Of a stretch of DNA of 59,154 nucleotides, positions 1 through 7,896 are shown piece by piece. The stretch lies in IMG/VR virus record IMGVR_UViG_3300047469_000385, positions 1 through 59,154 of that record; one strand, 5' to 3'. Under the pieces are notes generated by a model that had not been told where the DNA came from, made no database searches, and saw nothing but the letters and a program-made list of their open reading frames with translations. A program made the position numbers and the translations under genes. The first letter of the stretch is position 1. The number at the start of each line of letters is the position of its first letter. Origin of the DNA: a virus.

Positions 1-939
1 TTATTTCGACGCTTCCACAACACCGCTCTGACGGTGCTTGAGGTTCTTTTCCGATTTGTACTGCAGGGCTACGGATGGCACGGTCGTGCCCTTGCCGGTT
101 TCGACCCAGTTACGAATACGGCTCGCATCAGCAAAGTGTGTGTACTTGCCGAAGGCGTCCAGGATGACCAGGGCAACCGGGCGATTACCCATGCTGGTGA
201 CCAGCACCAGGCAATGACCAGCCTCGTTGGTGAAGCCGGTTTTCGTCAGCTGGATGTCCCAGTTTGGCTTACCAACCAAGTGGTCGGTGTTGCGGAAGCC
301 CAGGCTGTAGTTGGGCTTGCGGAACGAGACGGTTTTTTCCTTGGTGGTACTCAGCTCAGTCAATATCGGGTACTTGTGCGCAGCGACCAGCAATTTGCTC
401 AGGTCGCGTGCCGTCGATACGTTACGAGGAGAAAGGCCGGTCGGTTCGACGTAGTGGGTGCTGGTCATGCCCAGCGCCTTGGCCTTGGCGTTCATGGCGG
501 CAATGAATGCGACATAACCGCCCGGATAGTGATGCGCCAGGCTGGCGGCAGCACGGTTTTCCGAGGACATCAGGGCAATCAGCAGCATTTCCCTGCGCGG
601 CATTTCGCTGTTGAGTTTGACCCGGGAAAACACACCTTTCATTTCCGGCGTGTCACTGATGTTGATGGAGATGTACTCGTCCATGTTCTGCCTGGCTTCT
701 ACCACGACCAGCGCCGTCATCAGTTTGCTGACCGAGGCGATTGGCACAACCACGTCCGGGTTGCTGGCATAAATGACTTTGTTGGTCTGCAGATCCATCA
801 GCAAGGCGCTGCCGGAAGCGATCTTCAACTGTGACGTGTCGCGTGGTGCAGCGGTGGTGTCCGCGGCGTTGGCTGTTGGCGTGATGAACGTCCCTGTAAA
901 TGCAAAAAATAGGCTCAGGATGGAAAGACGGATTTTCAC
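1..939 (-). CDS. pbpG: D-alanyl-D-alanine endopeptidase (PBP7)
   Basis: A 312-residue periplasmic low-molecular-weight penicillin-binding protein that cuts D-Ala-meso-DAP cross-links in peptidoglycan. The S11 peptidase motifs are all visible: SxxK at S69-K72, SxN at S126-N128 and KTG at 233-235. Residues 1-25 form a Sec signal peptide ending ANA. The start is GTG at 939, which places the signal peptide correctly. The stop codon is the first three bases of the window. This is a normal chromosomal gene and marks the host flank left of the element; its upstream region (940-1007) runs directly into the proposed attachment site. Confidence 0.95.
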   Translation of the reverse strand: MKIRLSILSLFFAFTGTFITPTANAADTTAAPRDTSQLKIASGSALLMDLQTNKVIYASNPDVVVPIASVSKLMTALVVVEARQNMDEYISINISDTPEMKGVFSRVKLNSEMPRREMLLIALMSSENRAAASLAHHYPGGYVAFIAAMNAKAKALGMTSTHYVEPTGLSPRNVSTARDLSKLLVAAHKYPILTELSTTKEKTVSFRKPNYSLGFRNTDHLVGKPNWDIQLTKTGFTNEAGHCLVLVTSMGNRPVALVILDAFGKYTHFADASRIRNWVETGKGTTVPSVALQYKSEKNLKHRQSGVVEASK

Positions 940-1007
940 GCTGGCAGACTCATAAGGGTGTGGATAAGCCGTTATGTAACGGGCTGTTTCTTAAAAACCG
1001 ACGCATT

Positions 1008-1018
1008 TTAGGAGTATG
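1008..1018. repeat. Candidate attL core, 11-bp direct repeat
   Basis: TTAGGAGTATG occurs here, 52 bp beyond the integrase stop codon, and again at 58420-58430 close to folD. A following GCT is shared if one base is skipped. The position outside the integrase gene, with the partner copy at the other end of the foreign DNA, fits an attachment core. The match is short and no empty site is available to confirm it. Confidence 0.4.
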
Positions 1019-1070
1019 TGCTAGGAAAGCCATAGGCGCCTGTAAACAAAGGCTAAAAGTGAAGATTTAT

Positions 1071-2264
1071 TTATCTCTGTACCAATTTTGTACCAATCTG
1101 GCTTTCCAACTTCCCGACTTCAGACCAGTCGGTGGTGGAGCTCAGCCAGCGAGCGTATGTCGACAGTAACACTTGGACGCTGTGGCCCAGTTGTCCGGCG
1201 ATGAACGCCGGGTTCATGCCTGCCATGAGGCACATCGTAGCGTACGTGTGGCGGCAGTTATATTGGCTGCGTGGCTTTATTTTCAGAGCCTCCAAAGCCT
1301 TGGCGAAGTGACCGCCCGGCGTGGTTGCACCGAGGATGTATTCCGAACTTCCCGATGGCGGAAATACATAGGGCGACGACTGGCGTTTACGCCGGCGCTG
1401 AGTCAACCGCGCGTCGGCAATTTTCTTCGCTTCTGCCAAAGCATGCAGTGCCCGGCTGTTGAGCATCACCGTCCGGGCGTACTTGGTCTTTGTCCTTTCC
1501 TCGACCTTCCCATCCACGACGATCCGGCAGACGTGCGCCACGCGCTTCTCCTGATCGATCTCATCCCAGCGAAGAGCCCTGAGCTCTCCCGTCCGCATCC
1601 CGCAATAGAAAGCAAACTCGAAGTACGCCGCATAGATCTGCGCCGCCCGCGTGGTGAAGTTGGCGTACATCCACTCGATGATGGCGTCAGCTTCAGCGAC
1701 CGTGAACGGATCGATCTGTTTCTTGGTTCGTCCAGGCAGTTGAATGGCGGTGGCCGGGTTTCGCTCAATCACCTCATCCCGCACGGCAGCCTTAAATAGG
1801 GCGCTGACCCGCGAGATCGCCGTCCGCTTGATGGTCGGGCTATCCCATTGCGTTTGCCCGATCACCCTTCTCAGCAGCATCGGCGTGATGGCGGTCATAG
1901 GTACTGTTGCCAGGTCCGGCATCCAGTACATATTGATCGTGCCTTTGTAGTTGCGCCGCGTGCCCGGAACAATCTCCAGGCTGTTGATCCATGTCTGGGC
2001 GTATTGAGCGAACGTCAGGCCGTTGGCCAGCGCTGAATAGCTGGAGTTCGGGAAGAGTTCGGCGTACCGCTTCTCGTCCAGAACCCCATGCTTGGCCAGG
2101 CTGATTACGTTATCGCGTAAATCTGCGGCCGCCTTGATCCCCTTTGGCGTCTGGGGATGGGCGAGAGTTTCACAGCGTCTTTCGCCGTTCCACGTGAACC
2201 GGATCCGGATTGATTGACCTGCAAACTCAACTCCTGCGGGCATTCCCACTGGCTTTCTTGCCAT
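1071..2264 (-). CDS. int: Prophage tyrosine integrase
   Basis: A 397-residue site-specific recombinase expected to integrate and excise the prophage. Residues 1-75 resemble the DUF3596 arm-binding domain, 80-175 the core-binding domain, and 185-385 the catalytic domain. Catalytic residues visible are R224 (CGMRTGE), K261, R338, H361 (GQLGHS) and the nucleophile Y370. The usual HxxR box reads YNCR, so its first residue is Tyr, as I recall from related phage integrases. The C-terminus (IGTKLVQ) is encoded by the GTACCAAT repeat. It lies at the left end, downstream of the excisionase-like gene, as in other lambdoid prophages. Confidence 0.95.
   Translation of the reverse strand: MARKPVGMPAGVEFAGQSIRIRFTWNGERRCETLAHPQTPKGIKAAADLRDNVISLAKHGVLDEKRYAELFPNSSYSALANGLTFAQYAQTWINSLEIVPGTRRNYKGTINMYWMPDLATVPMTAITPMLLRRVIGQTQWDSPTIKRTAISRVSALFKAAVRDEVIERNPATAIQLPGRTKKQIDPFTVAEADAIIEWMYANFTTRAAQIYAAYFEFAFYCGMRTGELRALRWDEIDQEKRVAHVCRIVVDGKVEERTKTKYARTVMLNSRALHALAEAKKIADARLTQRRRKRQSSPYVFPPSGSSEYILGATTPGGHFAKALEALKIKPRSQYNCRHTYATMCLMAGMNPAFIAGQLGHSVQVLLSTYARWLSSTTDWSEVGKLESQIGTKLVQR
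1079..1097. repeat. Paired GTACCAAT repeat, left end
   Basis: Two GTACCAAT units separated by TTT lie across the last codons and stop region of the integrase gene. A near-identical pair, with one extra T, lies at 58297-58316 in the same orientation. Both pairs sit about 60-110 bp inside the proposed 11-bp cores. They could be arm-type integrase binding sites, or alternatively the attachment core itself. Confidence 0.45.
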
Positions 2265-2449
2265 GCCTCATATCTCCTAATGCTATAAAAAACCCGATTA
2301 TCAATCTTGTTCCAAACCCCTTCGGGGATGATTCCGCGCGCCCGCTTTCCTTCAAGTGCGCGCTTTGTTGTGCTCAGCAACATGGCCATTCGCTCTTCAG
2401 GCACTTTGTCGAACGCGTAAATTTCGGGGAGTTCTTCTTTCTCGGACAT
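2105..2449 (-). CDS. Excisionase-like small protein
   Basis: A 114-residue basic protein directly upstream of, and overlapping by about 160 bp, the integrase gene. The start ATG at 2449 follows a GGAGA ribosome site; an earlier ATG at 2461 is less well placed. A central stretch (RGIIPEGVWNKIDNRVFYS) looks like the DNA-recognition part of phage excisionases, which bend attachment-site DNA and direct integrase toward excision. The Gln/Ser/Arg-rich C-terminus reads out of frame through the integrase start region. Assignment rests on position, size and this motif. Confidence 0.6.
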   Translation of the reverse strand: MSEKEELPEIYAFDKVPEERMAMLLSTTKRALEGKRARGIIPEGVWNKIDNRVFYSIRRYEAWQESQWECPQELSLQVNQSGSGSRGTAKDAVKLSPIPRRQRGSRRPQIYAIT

Positions 2450-2493
2450 AGCTGTCTCCATGCCGCGCGTGGCGGCAGAAGGTGGGGAGGGGT

Positions 2494-3240
2494 TTAAAGC
2501 AATGCGCCTTGGGTTGGCGCGATTTCGGGGATGTTGTAGGTCCAGCGCGGTGATGAATTGTGCGACTCAATTCGGCTGCGCATCACCGCTGCCCGAGCCT
2601 CTTTAGTAGGCGGCGAGTAGGTCCCTCGCCAAGCTTGGTCTATTCCAATGTTGCGGCCGATGTTCGTGCTGTCGGCGCTGGAGAGTGGCAGGTGGCTGAA
2701 AATCGCGGGGTCCAGCATTCGCAAGCCGTGAAGCTTGCACATTGGGCGGCCGTCATCGTCGCAAACCACCCGCATGGCCTTTCCCATCTGCACCCACCAA
2801 GCAGCGCTTCCTGGCTGCGAGTAGTCACCCGAGCTGCCGATGCACACTCTTGGCCATCCGCTCGCTAAGCGCTCAAGTCGCTCAAGGCTTTCGTGCATGT
2901 GCCACACCGGAGCGTCAAACCACCGAGGGAGTGGCCACTCTTCAAGTAATGCATCGTTCGCCTTCTCGTTACCGTCAATCACGTCGGGTATCACGGCGAA
3001 GTCGCACGCCGGAATCAACTTGGCGTCAGCTGCCCAGCAGTAGAACGGCTGCCAGTCGGTGACGGGTTTGCCTTGTTTCCAAGCCGAGAACGCCCCGTTG
3101 TCGATGGCGAACGACTGGCAAACTTGGGCTGCCAGTGCGAGTTGCCGGGGATCACTGAAACTTACAAAGGCGTGGCCGCCGCCAATCGCCGCGGCTGCCG
3201 CTGTCTCTGGTGTGATCGGCAAGCCGTGGTAATGGATCAT
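2494..3240 (-). CDS. Putative TGT/DpdA-superfamily protein
   Basis: A 248-residue soluble protein in the leftward early operon. Its layout, with DNGAFSAW near residue 47, PDVIDGN near 85, KLHGLRML near 165 and LPLSSADSTN near 185, recalls the barrel of queuine/archaeosine tRNA-guanine transglycosylases. It is closest in feel to the phage DpdA group, which exchanges guanine in DNA for a 7-deazaguanine. No preQ0 pathway gene is in the window, so substrate would come from the host. The similarity is from memory of motif order and is not proof of activity. The start overlaps the upstream stop (ATGA at 3237-3240). Confidence 0.4.
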   Translation of the reverse strand: MIHYHGLPITPETAAAAAIGGGHAFVSFSDPRQLALAAQVCQSFAIDNGAFSAWKQGKPVTDWQPFYCWAADAKLIPACDFAVIPDVIDGNEKANDALLEEWPLPRWFDAPVWHMHESLERLERLASGWPRVCIGSSGDYSQPGSAAWWVQMGKAMRVVCDDDGRPMCKLHGLRMLDPAIFSHLPLSSADSTNIGRNIGIDQAWRGTYSPPTKEARAAVMRSRIESHNSSPRWTYNIPEIAPTQGALL

Positions 3241-3479
3241 CCGCTAAGCCTCACTGTTTCAATTTCGACACCCTGGTGCGTGGCGATGATGGTTTGATCT
3301 CCGCCGATTTCCTCAGCCAACTGATCGGCTATCTGTTCGTGCCAGCCCTGCTTGATGATCGTCGCGGCCTTGATGTGTTCGACACGGATCATCGTCGGCG
3401 ACCTAACTTCCAGCCGATAGATGATCAATTCGCCGTCGGACGGGCAGACGGCTGCGAACGTATGTCGATAGATGTTCAT
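3237..3479 (-). CDS. Hypothetical phage protein
   Basis: An 80-residue protein of unknown function. Residues 1-45 suggest a small beta-rich fold and the rest is acidic (QLAEEIGGDQT). It overlaps both neighbours by 4 bp (ATGA), so it is probably translated by coupling within the early operon. No domain is recognised. Confidence 0.7.
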   Translation of the reverse strand: MNIYRHTFAAVCPSDGELIIYRLEVRSPTMIRVEHIKAATIIKQGWHEQIADQLAEEIGGDQTIIATHQGVEIETVRLSG

Positions 3480-3538
3480 CGCCTTGGCCCCGAGTAGATG
3501 AGCCAGGCCATGTAGGCGAGGGCGGCAATAGGGATCAT
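3476..3538 (-). CDS. Tiny hydrophobic coupled ORF
   Basis: A 20-residue hydrophobic peptide (MIPIAALAYMAWLIYSGPRR) that could span the membrane once and has a basic end. Its ATG overlaps the stop of the upstream gene and its TGA overlaps the ATG of the downstream gene, both as ATGA. That double coupling is the main reason to believe it is translated; it could also be only a translational bridge. Confidence 0.45.
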   Translation of the reverse strand: MIPIAALAYMAWLIYSGPRR

Positions 3539-3867
3539 GGCGTCACCTTCCGGCCCCAAACGCAGACAGGGCCTTGCTCTGCATCGTGAATGGAGAGGAT
3601 GAACCAGCCCGGTTCGGCGGAATGCTGGATCACCCACGCTGAGCAATCGACCTGGCCGTCATTCATGTAGGTGTCGAACACGTCGGCATCGACATCGCTT
3701 TCCATGTGCGTGATCTTCGTTTCCACCTGGTGGCGCGCGCACCAGTCGTTGAACTGTGCCTCAGTGATTTCATCGTCGAATTCGGAGAGGTAATTCGGAT
3801 GAGACCACCAGCCATCAGCGTCACGCTGTACCGGCAACGGTTGAATCAAGACAGTTTCTTCAGGCAT
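3535..3867 (-). CDS. Hypothetical acidic phage protein
   Basis: A 110-residue acidic protein (start ATG 3867, MPEETVL) of unknown function. It is rich in Trp, Asp and Glu, with DDEITEAQFNDW around residue 33 and an acidic run ESDVDADVFDTY near 55. It may be a DNA-mimic or small inhibitor, as many phage early proteins are, but nothing proves that. It belongs to the leftward early operon. Confidence 0.65.
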   Translation of the reverse strand: MPEETVLIQPLPVQRDADGWWSHPNYLSEFDDEITEAQFNDWCARHQVETKITHMESDVDADVFDTYMNDGQVDCSAWVIQHSAEPGWFILSIHDAEQGPVCVWGRKVTP

Positions 3868-3943
3868 GACTGTTCCTTGGCCGCTATAGCGGCTGACTTT
3901 GAAGGGGGAGGGAGTTACAGAGGGGTGGAGTACGGATGTACTC

Positions 3944-4246
3944 CTATGCTGCTGGCGCTGACTTTTGTTCATGCTCCAGCTCAGATGCGATCGAAGCAAT
4001 CTCGGCGAACAGCTTCTGCTGCTTCAGGTTTCGCTCTTCGTAGATGGCTTTCAGGTTGCGATTCAAAGCCGCTAGGGCCGAAGCGCGCGAGCTGTGAACC
4101 TGGCTTTCGTGGAGCATGTACGTCCGGCCTGGGCCTTGGTAGCACTTCGGTCCCGACTGGCGGCCCAGGCGCGCCCGTGCATGCAGCTCGATTCCCTCAA
4201 CTCGCCGCATCCGGACGTTGATCATCCAGAGTTCGGCGCCGCTCAC
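3944..4246 (-). CDS. Hypothetical phage protein, helical C-terminus
   Basis: A 100-residue protein starting with GTG at 4246, which overlaps the previous stop as GTGA. Residues 1-55 are basic; residues 55-95 are a charged helix (LNRNLKAIYEERNLKQQKLF) likely to form a coiled coil. Function unknown. The coupled start is preferred over upstream in-frame candidates because they would overlap the neighbouring gene more deeply. Confidence 0.6.
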   Translation of the reverse strand: MSGAELWMINVRMRRVEGIELHARARLGRQSGPKCYQGPGRTYMLHESQVHSSRASALAALNRNLKAIYEERNLKQQKLFAEIASIASELEHEQKSAPAA

Positions 4247-4809
4247 GGCTTCACCATTTCGTCGGGATCGAATCCGAATCGGCGGCAGATTGCGTTCGCC
4301 ACTCCGGACCCACAACCGAAAGCGTGCTTCATTGCTACCCAGCGTTGAGTGCCGCGCCGGTGGGTTCCGGACGCAGCTCGAACGGCTCGACCGATCAACT
4401 CATGCTCGCTGAACTCACAACCTGACAGGGTGATCTTGCGGCTTTCGATAAGCTGGGATTCAAGCTCGTCAATTCGCTGATCCGCTGCGTTCAGGCGCAG
4501 CTGCAGGGCGTCCCGTTCATCCCGGTAGCGCTGACCTTCCTTGTGCTTGCCGTGGGCAGAGTTGGCATTGATATCCACGAAGCGCATCTGGCGCTCCACC
4601 TCTTGGAGCAGCGCCTCATGTTCGGCGACGGGTAAAATCACCACAGCCAAAACCTCTTCGCCATGAAATTCTAGTCGGTCGGTCGCGGCAGGAATGGTTG
4701 CGAACACGGCTAATTGAACGCCGTCGGTTGCCGCAACTTCCAGTTGATCGGGAGTGTCGCCATACCCTTCACCAACAACTGCAAACGCTTTCAAGGTCTT
4801 GGCGCTCAT
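4243..4809 (-). CDS. Hypothetical coiled-coil phage protein
   Basis: A 188-residue protein with a compact N-terminal part (1-65), a long amphipathic helix (about 65-130, EVERQMRF through AADQRIDELESQ) and a basic C-terminal part with FGCGSGVANAICRRFG near 163. The tail could bind nucleic acid, but no family is recognised. The start overlaps the stop of the upstream DUF4406 gene (ATGA, 4806-4809). Confidence 0.65.
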   Translation of the reverse strand: MSAKTLKAFAVVGEGYGDTPDQLEVAATDGVQLAVFATIPAATDRLEFHGEEVLAVVILPVAEHEALLQEVERQMRFVDINANSAHGKHKEGQRYRDERDALQLRLNAADQRIDELESQLIESRKITLSGCEFSEHELIGRAVRAASGTHRRGTQRWVAMKHAFGCGSGVANAICRRFGFDPDEMVKP

Positions 4810-5120
4810 CCTGCAATCTCCATCGATACCAAATCATGGGCATTCACAACCGTCATGCCGAGGCGTTCAGCAATCAGCACTTCGAGGCGGGCGCCCTTTG
4901 AATGCTCCCAGCCCGGGAGCGTGGCCACCGTGTCGCAATCCATCAGGGCGGCGATGTCGCGGCGCATACAGTCGTTCCAGGAACCGCCGTCAGGATTGAG
5001 CTCAGCAGGGTTGGTGACGGTGTGACCGTTGGCGCGCAGATTGGCGGTCATTGCGGCGAAGGCGGGGAAGTTGAGGCCGGGCAGGCCGGTCATTGGCCCG
5101 CTGAGGTAGATGCGCTTCAT
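4806..5120 (-). CDS. DUF4406 domain protein
   Basis: A 104-residue protein with the family's opening IYLSGPMTG and the later DCDTVATLPGWEHSKGA segment. DUF4406 resembles nucleoside 2-deoxyribosyltransferases, with a small nucleotide-binding alpha/beta fold, and is common in phage early regions. Its reaction is not established; a role in nucleotide salvage or base exchange is inferred from the fold. It overlaps both neighbours by 4 bp. Confidence 0.85.
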   Translation of the reverse strand: MKRIYLSGPMTGLPGLNFPAFAAMTANLRANGHTVTNPAELNPDGGSWNDCMRRDIAALMDCDTVATLPGWEHSKGARLEVLIAERLGMTVVNAHDLVSMEIAG

Positions 5121-5395
5121 GCGGCCTCCGTGTCATGCCCTGGGCAACCATTGCCGGCGAAATCGAAACCTTCGCAGGGCGGCCCGAACGGCAGAACCTC
5201 TTTGCCCTGGGCCAGCGCTTCAAGCAGATGATCCTTCGCCTCGTCGGCGGTGCAATCACGGCCACCCTCAAGGCGAAACATGCCTTTGAGCTGGCGCTTG
5301 CTGAAATCCCGCAGCGCGCCGCGCACGCTCAGATGAATGTGGAAGGTACAACCGTTCGGGCCGAATGGATCTTCCGGTTTTTTTTCTGTAGGCAT
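5117..5395 (-). CDS. Hypothetical phage protein
   Basis: A 92-residue protein with HIHLSVRGALRDFSKRQLKG near residue 18 and a C-terminal Gly/Cys-containing tail (CEGFDFAGNGCPGHD). Related proteins appear in Pseudomonas prophages next to DUF4406 genes, from memory. It is the first leftward gene after the opposing cassette, so it depends on transcription passing through that cassette or on a local promoter that I do not see. Confidence 0.65.
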   Translation of the reverse strand: MPTEKKPEDPFGPNGCTFHIHLSVRGALRDFSKRQLKGMFRLEGGRDCTADEAKDHLLEALAQGKEVLPFGPPCEGFDFAGNGCPGHDTEAA

Positions 5396-5451
5396 GGGGC
5401 GTCCTATGCCGGGCCATGCCCGGGCGGTGGGGGGAGTAACTACGAAAGTGG

Positions 5452-5460
5452 TGGTATGAT
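5452..5460 (+). promoter_or_regulatory. Extended -10 promoter of the membrane cassette
   Basis: TGGTATGAT, an extended -10 hexamer with its TG motif, ends 25 bp before the ATG at 5486. No good -35 is visible, which extended -10 promoters tolerate. It would give the plus-strand cassette transcription independent of phage early control. Confidence 0.45.
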
Positions 5461-5485
5461 CCCGTGACGGTGTGGGAGCTGAGCA

Positions 5486-6016
5486 ATGGGATACAAAATA
5501 GCGTTTTACTGCGCGGCTGGCCTTTTTGTCGTTTTACTTGCGATATTGTGGTCGATAGGGATTTGGGCGAATGATAGTTTTTGGAGCGAAGCTAATAAGT
5601 ACGGTATTGTTTTTACTATAATCGGAACGTTGTTTGCATTTGGAACATTTTGTTATGTCGGAATGTTCGCTGATCGTCTTAAAAAAAAGCACAGGATTCC
5701 TGAGACTCATGATGATTTAGTCTTGCTTCTCAGAGATGTTAGGGAAGGGCTTAAGGATTGGAGTGGACGGCAAAATGACGTTATCGACCTACTCCATCAA
5801 ATTCGCGGACATCTTGAAAATGTTAGTCAAAAACTAGATGGTGTTGAAAAAAAATCTGCTGATCGTTTGGCTTCGTCTATCTCCAGGTCAAGCGTTTGGT
5901 ATGTCTTCAGACGGGATATTACTGAATATGAAGGATGGAAAATTCAGCGCCAGCTTCATAATTTTGTAACTTTGTTAAGAGCCAAACACCAAGATAATGA
6001 GGTGGAAAGGGTATGA
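5486..6016 (+). CDS. Two-span membrane protein with coiled coil
   Basis: A 176-residue protein of unknown function. Two membrane helices lie at about 5-28 and 39-62, followed by a basic KKKHR anchor and a long charged cytoplasmic part with heptad-like helices around 75-135 (LLRDVREGLKDW, LLHQIRGHLENV). GGAG precedes the ATG. The gene is AT-rich compared with its neighbours and faces against the leftward operon. The next gene starts inside its stop (ATGA). Such small membrane proteins in prophage early regions often act in exclusion or defence, but that is inference only. Confidence 0.8.
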   Translation: MGYKIAFYCAAGLFVVLLAILWSIGIWANDSFWSEANKYGIVFTIIGTLFAFGTFCYVGMFADRLKKKHRIPETHDDLVLLLRDVREGLKDWSGRQNDVIDLLHQIRGHLENVSQKLDGVEKKSADRLASSISRSSVWYVFRRDITEYEGWKIQRQLHNFVTLLRAKHQDNEVERV

Positions 6017-6372
6017 GTGATCCAAGAATAGTAAATATGATTGTTAGGCTAATCGAAGAAACTGTCACGGGTCGCGTTTCTTGGAAGATAGGCGATGCTC
6101 CGCGAGCCATGACCCTCGGCACTAATGATATCTACTCCCTGTTTGTGGAAACAGAATTTCGCGGTACCAGGTTTTGTATGTATGAGGTTCGCTCTAAACA
6201 CTATAGGGATGAAGATGATTTTTATTGGGTTGATTACGTGAACTTTGCAGTTCTAGATGATCGGGATCGAGTGCTTTGGACTGTGAAAGAGATCCCGGAA
6301 GTGTATGAGCTTTTCGCCGATGTTAAACGGAAGGTGGCGGGAGTCGACAAGCTTTTAGACTATTTCAGGTAG
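6013..6372 (+). CDS. Soluble partner of the membrane cassette
   Basis: A 119-residue acidic cytosolic protein, translationally coupled to the two-span membrane protein (start ATG 6013 overlaps its TGA). It has many aromatic residues (DDFYWVDYVNFAVLDD around 73) and no recognised domain or membrane segment. Coupling suggests a fixed ratio and perhaps a complex with its partner. Function unknown. It shares the low GC content of the cassette. Confidence 0.75.
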   Translation: MSDPRIVNMIVRLIEETVTGRVSWKIGDAPRAMTLGTNDIYSLFVETEFRGTRFCMYEVRSKHYRDEDDFYWVDYVNFAVLDDRDRVLWTVKEIPEVYELFADVKRKVAGVDKLLDYFR

Positions 6373-6496
6373 GCTTTTCATATTTCGCTATCTGGAGTTA
6401 TTTTTAGTCTCTACGATTCCTCGCCTGCTGGCGTGATTCGTTGAAGTGGGGGATTTGTGTTCGGCCCGGCATGGAGCCGGATTATGGAGAGCGGTA

Positions 6497-6994
6497 ATGA
6501 AAGAAAAGTTGGGGCTTTCCGGACGGTGCGGCTTTGCGCTGCTAGGGGTAGCGGTTGTTGCTCTGCCAATCGCTTACCTTTTTAAGGCAATCAATTTTGG
6601 GGCGTTCAGTGCGGTTGCAATGTTATGGCTGCTGGTATCGGTGGTCTTGATCTTCGGCGAAAGCATTACCGAGATCACGCTCTGGAAGGCGTCGATTAAA
6701 CGTGATGCAACAGCAACGCGGGTTGCGCGTGAAGAGGTTGAAGCTATTCGCGATCAGTTACGGAAAATATCCGCCGCATCGGTTGAAAACACATACATCA
6801 TTTCGGGGGAGCTATTGCTATTGTCGCATAGACTGTTTGGCGACGAACACGTGACAGCTATGAAAACAAGCCCCGGTACGCTCAGACTTTTCAAAAACAT
6901 GAATGATGTTTGGAAATTCGCTGAGCCCGACGAAACTAAAGCAGAGCAACTGCGTAAGCAATTCAGGAGAGAACTCGGGATGCTTGATCAGTAA
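6497..6994 (+). CDS. Second two-span membrane protein
   Basis: A 165-residue protein. Two membrane helices lie at about 11-30 and 35-54, followed by a helical cytoplasmic region (VAREEVEAIRDQLRKI near 77) and a charged C-terminus. The start ATG at 6497 has GGAG seven bases upstream; an earlier in-frame start at 6446 lacks a ribosome site. The layout matches the first cassette protein, two spans then a helical domain, but the sequences do not obviously align. It is separated from gene two by 124 bp and may be transcribed with it. Function unknown. Confidence 0.75.
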   Translation: MKEKLGLSGRCGFALLGVAVVALPIAYLFKAINFGAFSAVAMLWLLVSVVLIFGESITEITLWKASIKRDATATRVAREEVEAIRDQLRKISAASVENTYIISGELLLLSHRLFGDEHVTAMKTSPGTLRLFKNMNDVWKFAEPDETKAEQLRKQFRRELGMLDQ

Positions 6995-7045
6995 TCTGAT
7001 CTCTGAAATCCTGCTGAGCCTCCAGCAGGATCTGCCTTGCAGTGC

Positions 7046-7861
7046 TTACTTCGGATCGAACGAGCCGAGGGAGAGTGACGCGTTGGTTCCGATCTTCTCC
7101 TGCAGCACCGTCTTGAATTCCTGTGCGATGTCCTCGCGCTGAACTTCTTCCCCAACCCAGCGCAGCTTCAGCGCCGGCACTGCTCCACTAGTGATTACCG
7201 AAATTCGCAGATTGATCTGCTGTTCGGTCAAACCCTCGAACGGGATCACACTGAACAGCAGGGCGGCTGGCAGCGTTTCTTTGCTGCGAGCTTCGATCTG
7301 GTCCATTGCGCTGCGGCTGGCGCTGGTATCGCCGACGGTTGTTTCGGATTCGCTGGTCGCTTTGACGGTGATCGTGCGAACGGCCGCGATGGCCTTGGCC
7401 ACCGGGATGGCAGTGCCGGCGTCGTCAACGGGCGTCAGGTACTGGTGCCAGTCTTCAATCCAGTCGCTCAAATCCTTCTGAGTCATGCCCCGCCCGGCGA
7501 TTGCCTGTGCGGCGGTGTAGCCAGCGGTTGCTTTCAGTTTAAGGACGGCGCGGTCGTCCGCATGCCCTGGCACAGCAGTAGTGCCCAGATTGAACAGCAG
7601 CACGCAGCTCATTTCATCTTGATTGATGAAGCCTCGAGCACCGGCATCGGCGCGGTCCACCACGTAGGTGCTGAAGTCAGCGAGTGAATGGGTGGCGTAA
7701 GTGCCACGGAATCGGCTGCGACCGTTTTGAAACTTCTCCAGGTCGATGACTTTTGCACTTTCCGGAAGCACCACGGTAGGAATCAAGGTGTCCAGCGTCT
7801 TGCCAGTGGCTTCCAGCGCGGTGTCGGTGATGAGTTGAATTGCTTCTTTCGTGAGGGACAT
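7046..7861 (-). CDS. DUF2303 (YfdQ-like) protein
   Basis: A 271-residue cytosolic protein recognised as the YfdQ/DUF2303 family, common in the recombination/early region of lambdoid phages and of unknown biochemistry. Family features visible are the FRGTYATHSLADFSTYV stretch near residue 51, the central DWIEDWHQYL and the C-terminal VGEEVQREDIAQEFK. It normally sits beside a partner of about 115 residues, as here. It is convergent with the plus-strand cassette, with 51 bp between stops. Confidence 0.85.
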   Translation of the reverse strand: MSLTKEAIQLITDTALEATGKTLDTLIPTVVLPESAKVIDLEKFQNGRSRFRGTYATHSLADFSTYVVDRADAGARGFINQDEMSCVLLFNLGTTAVPGHADDRAVLKLKATAGYTAAQAIAGRGMTQKDLSDWIEDWHQYLTPVDDAGTAIPVAKAIAAVRTITVKATSESETTVGDTSASRSAMDQIEARSKETLPAALLFSVIPFEGLTEQQINLRISVITSGAVPALKLRWVGEEVQREDIAQEFKTVLQEKIGTNASLSLGSFDPK

Positions 7862-7896
7862 ATTTCAGGTCTCTATTGGGGAAGGGCTGTGGGGGA

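Noticed and set aside
34-834. Long open frame opposite pbpG
   Set aside because: It mirrors the codon structure of pbpG, whose signal peptide and catalytic motifs are clear; it has no family features.
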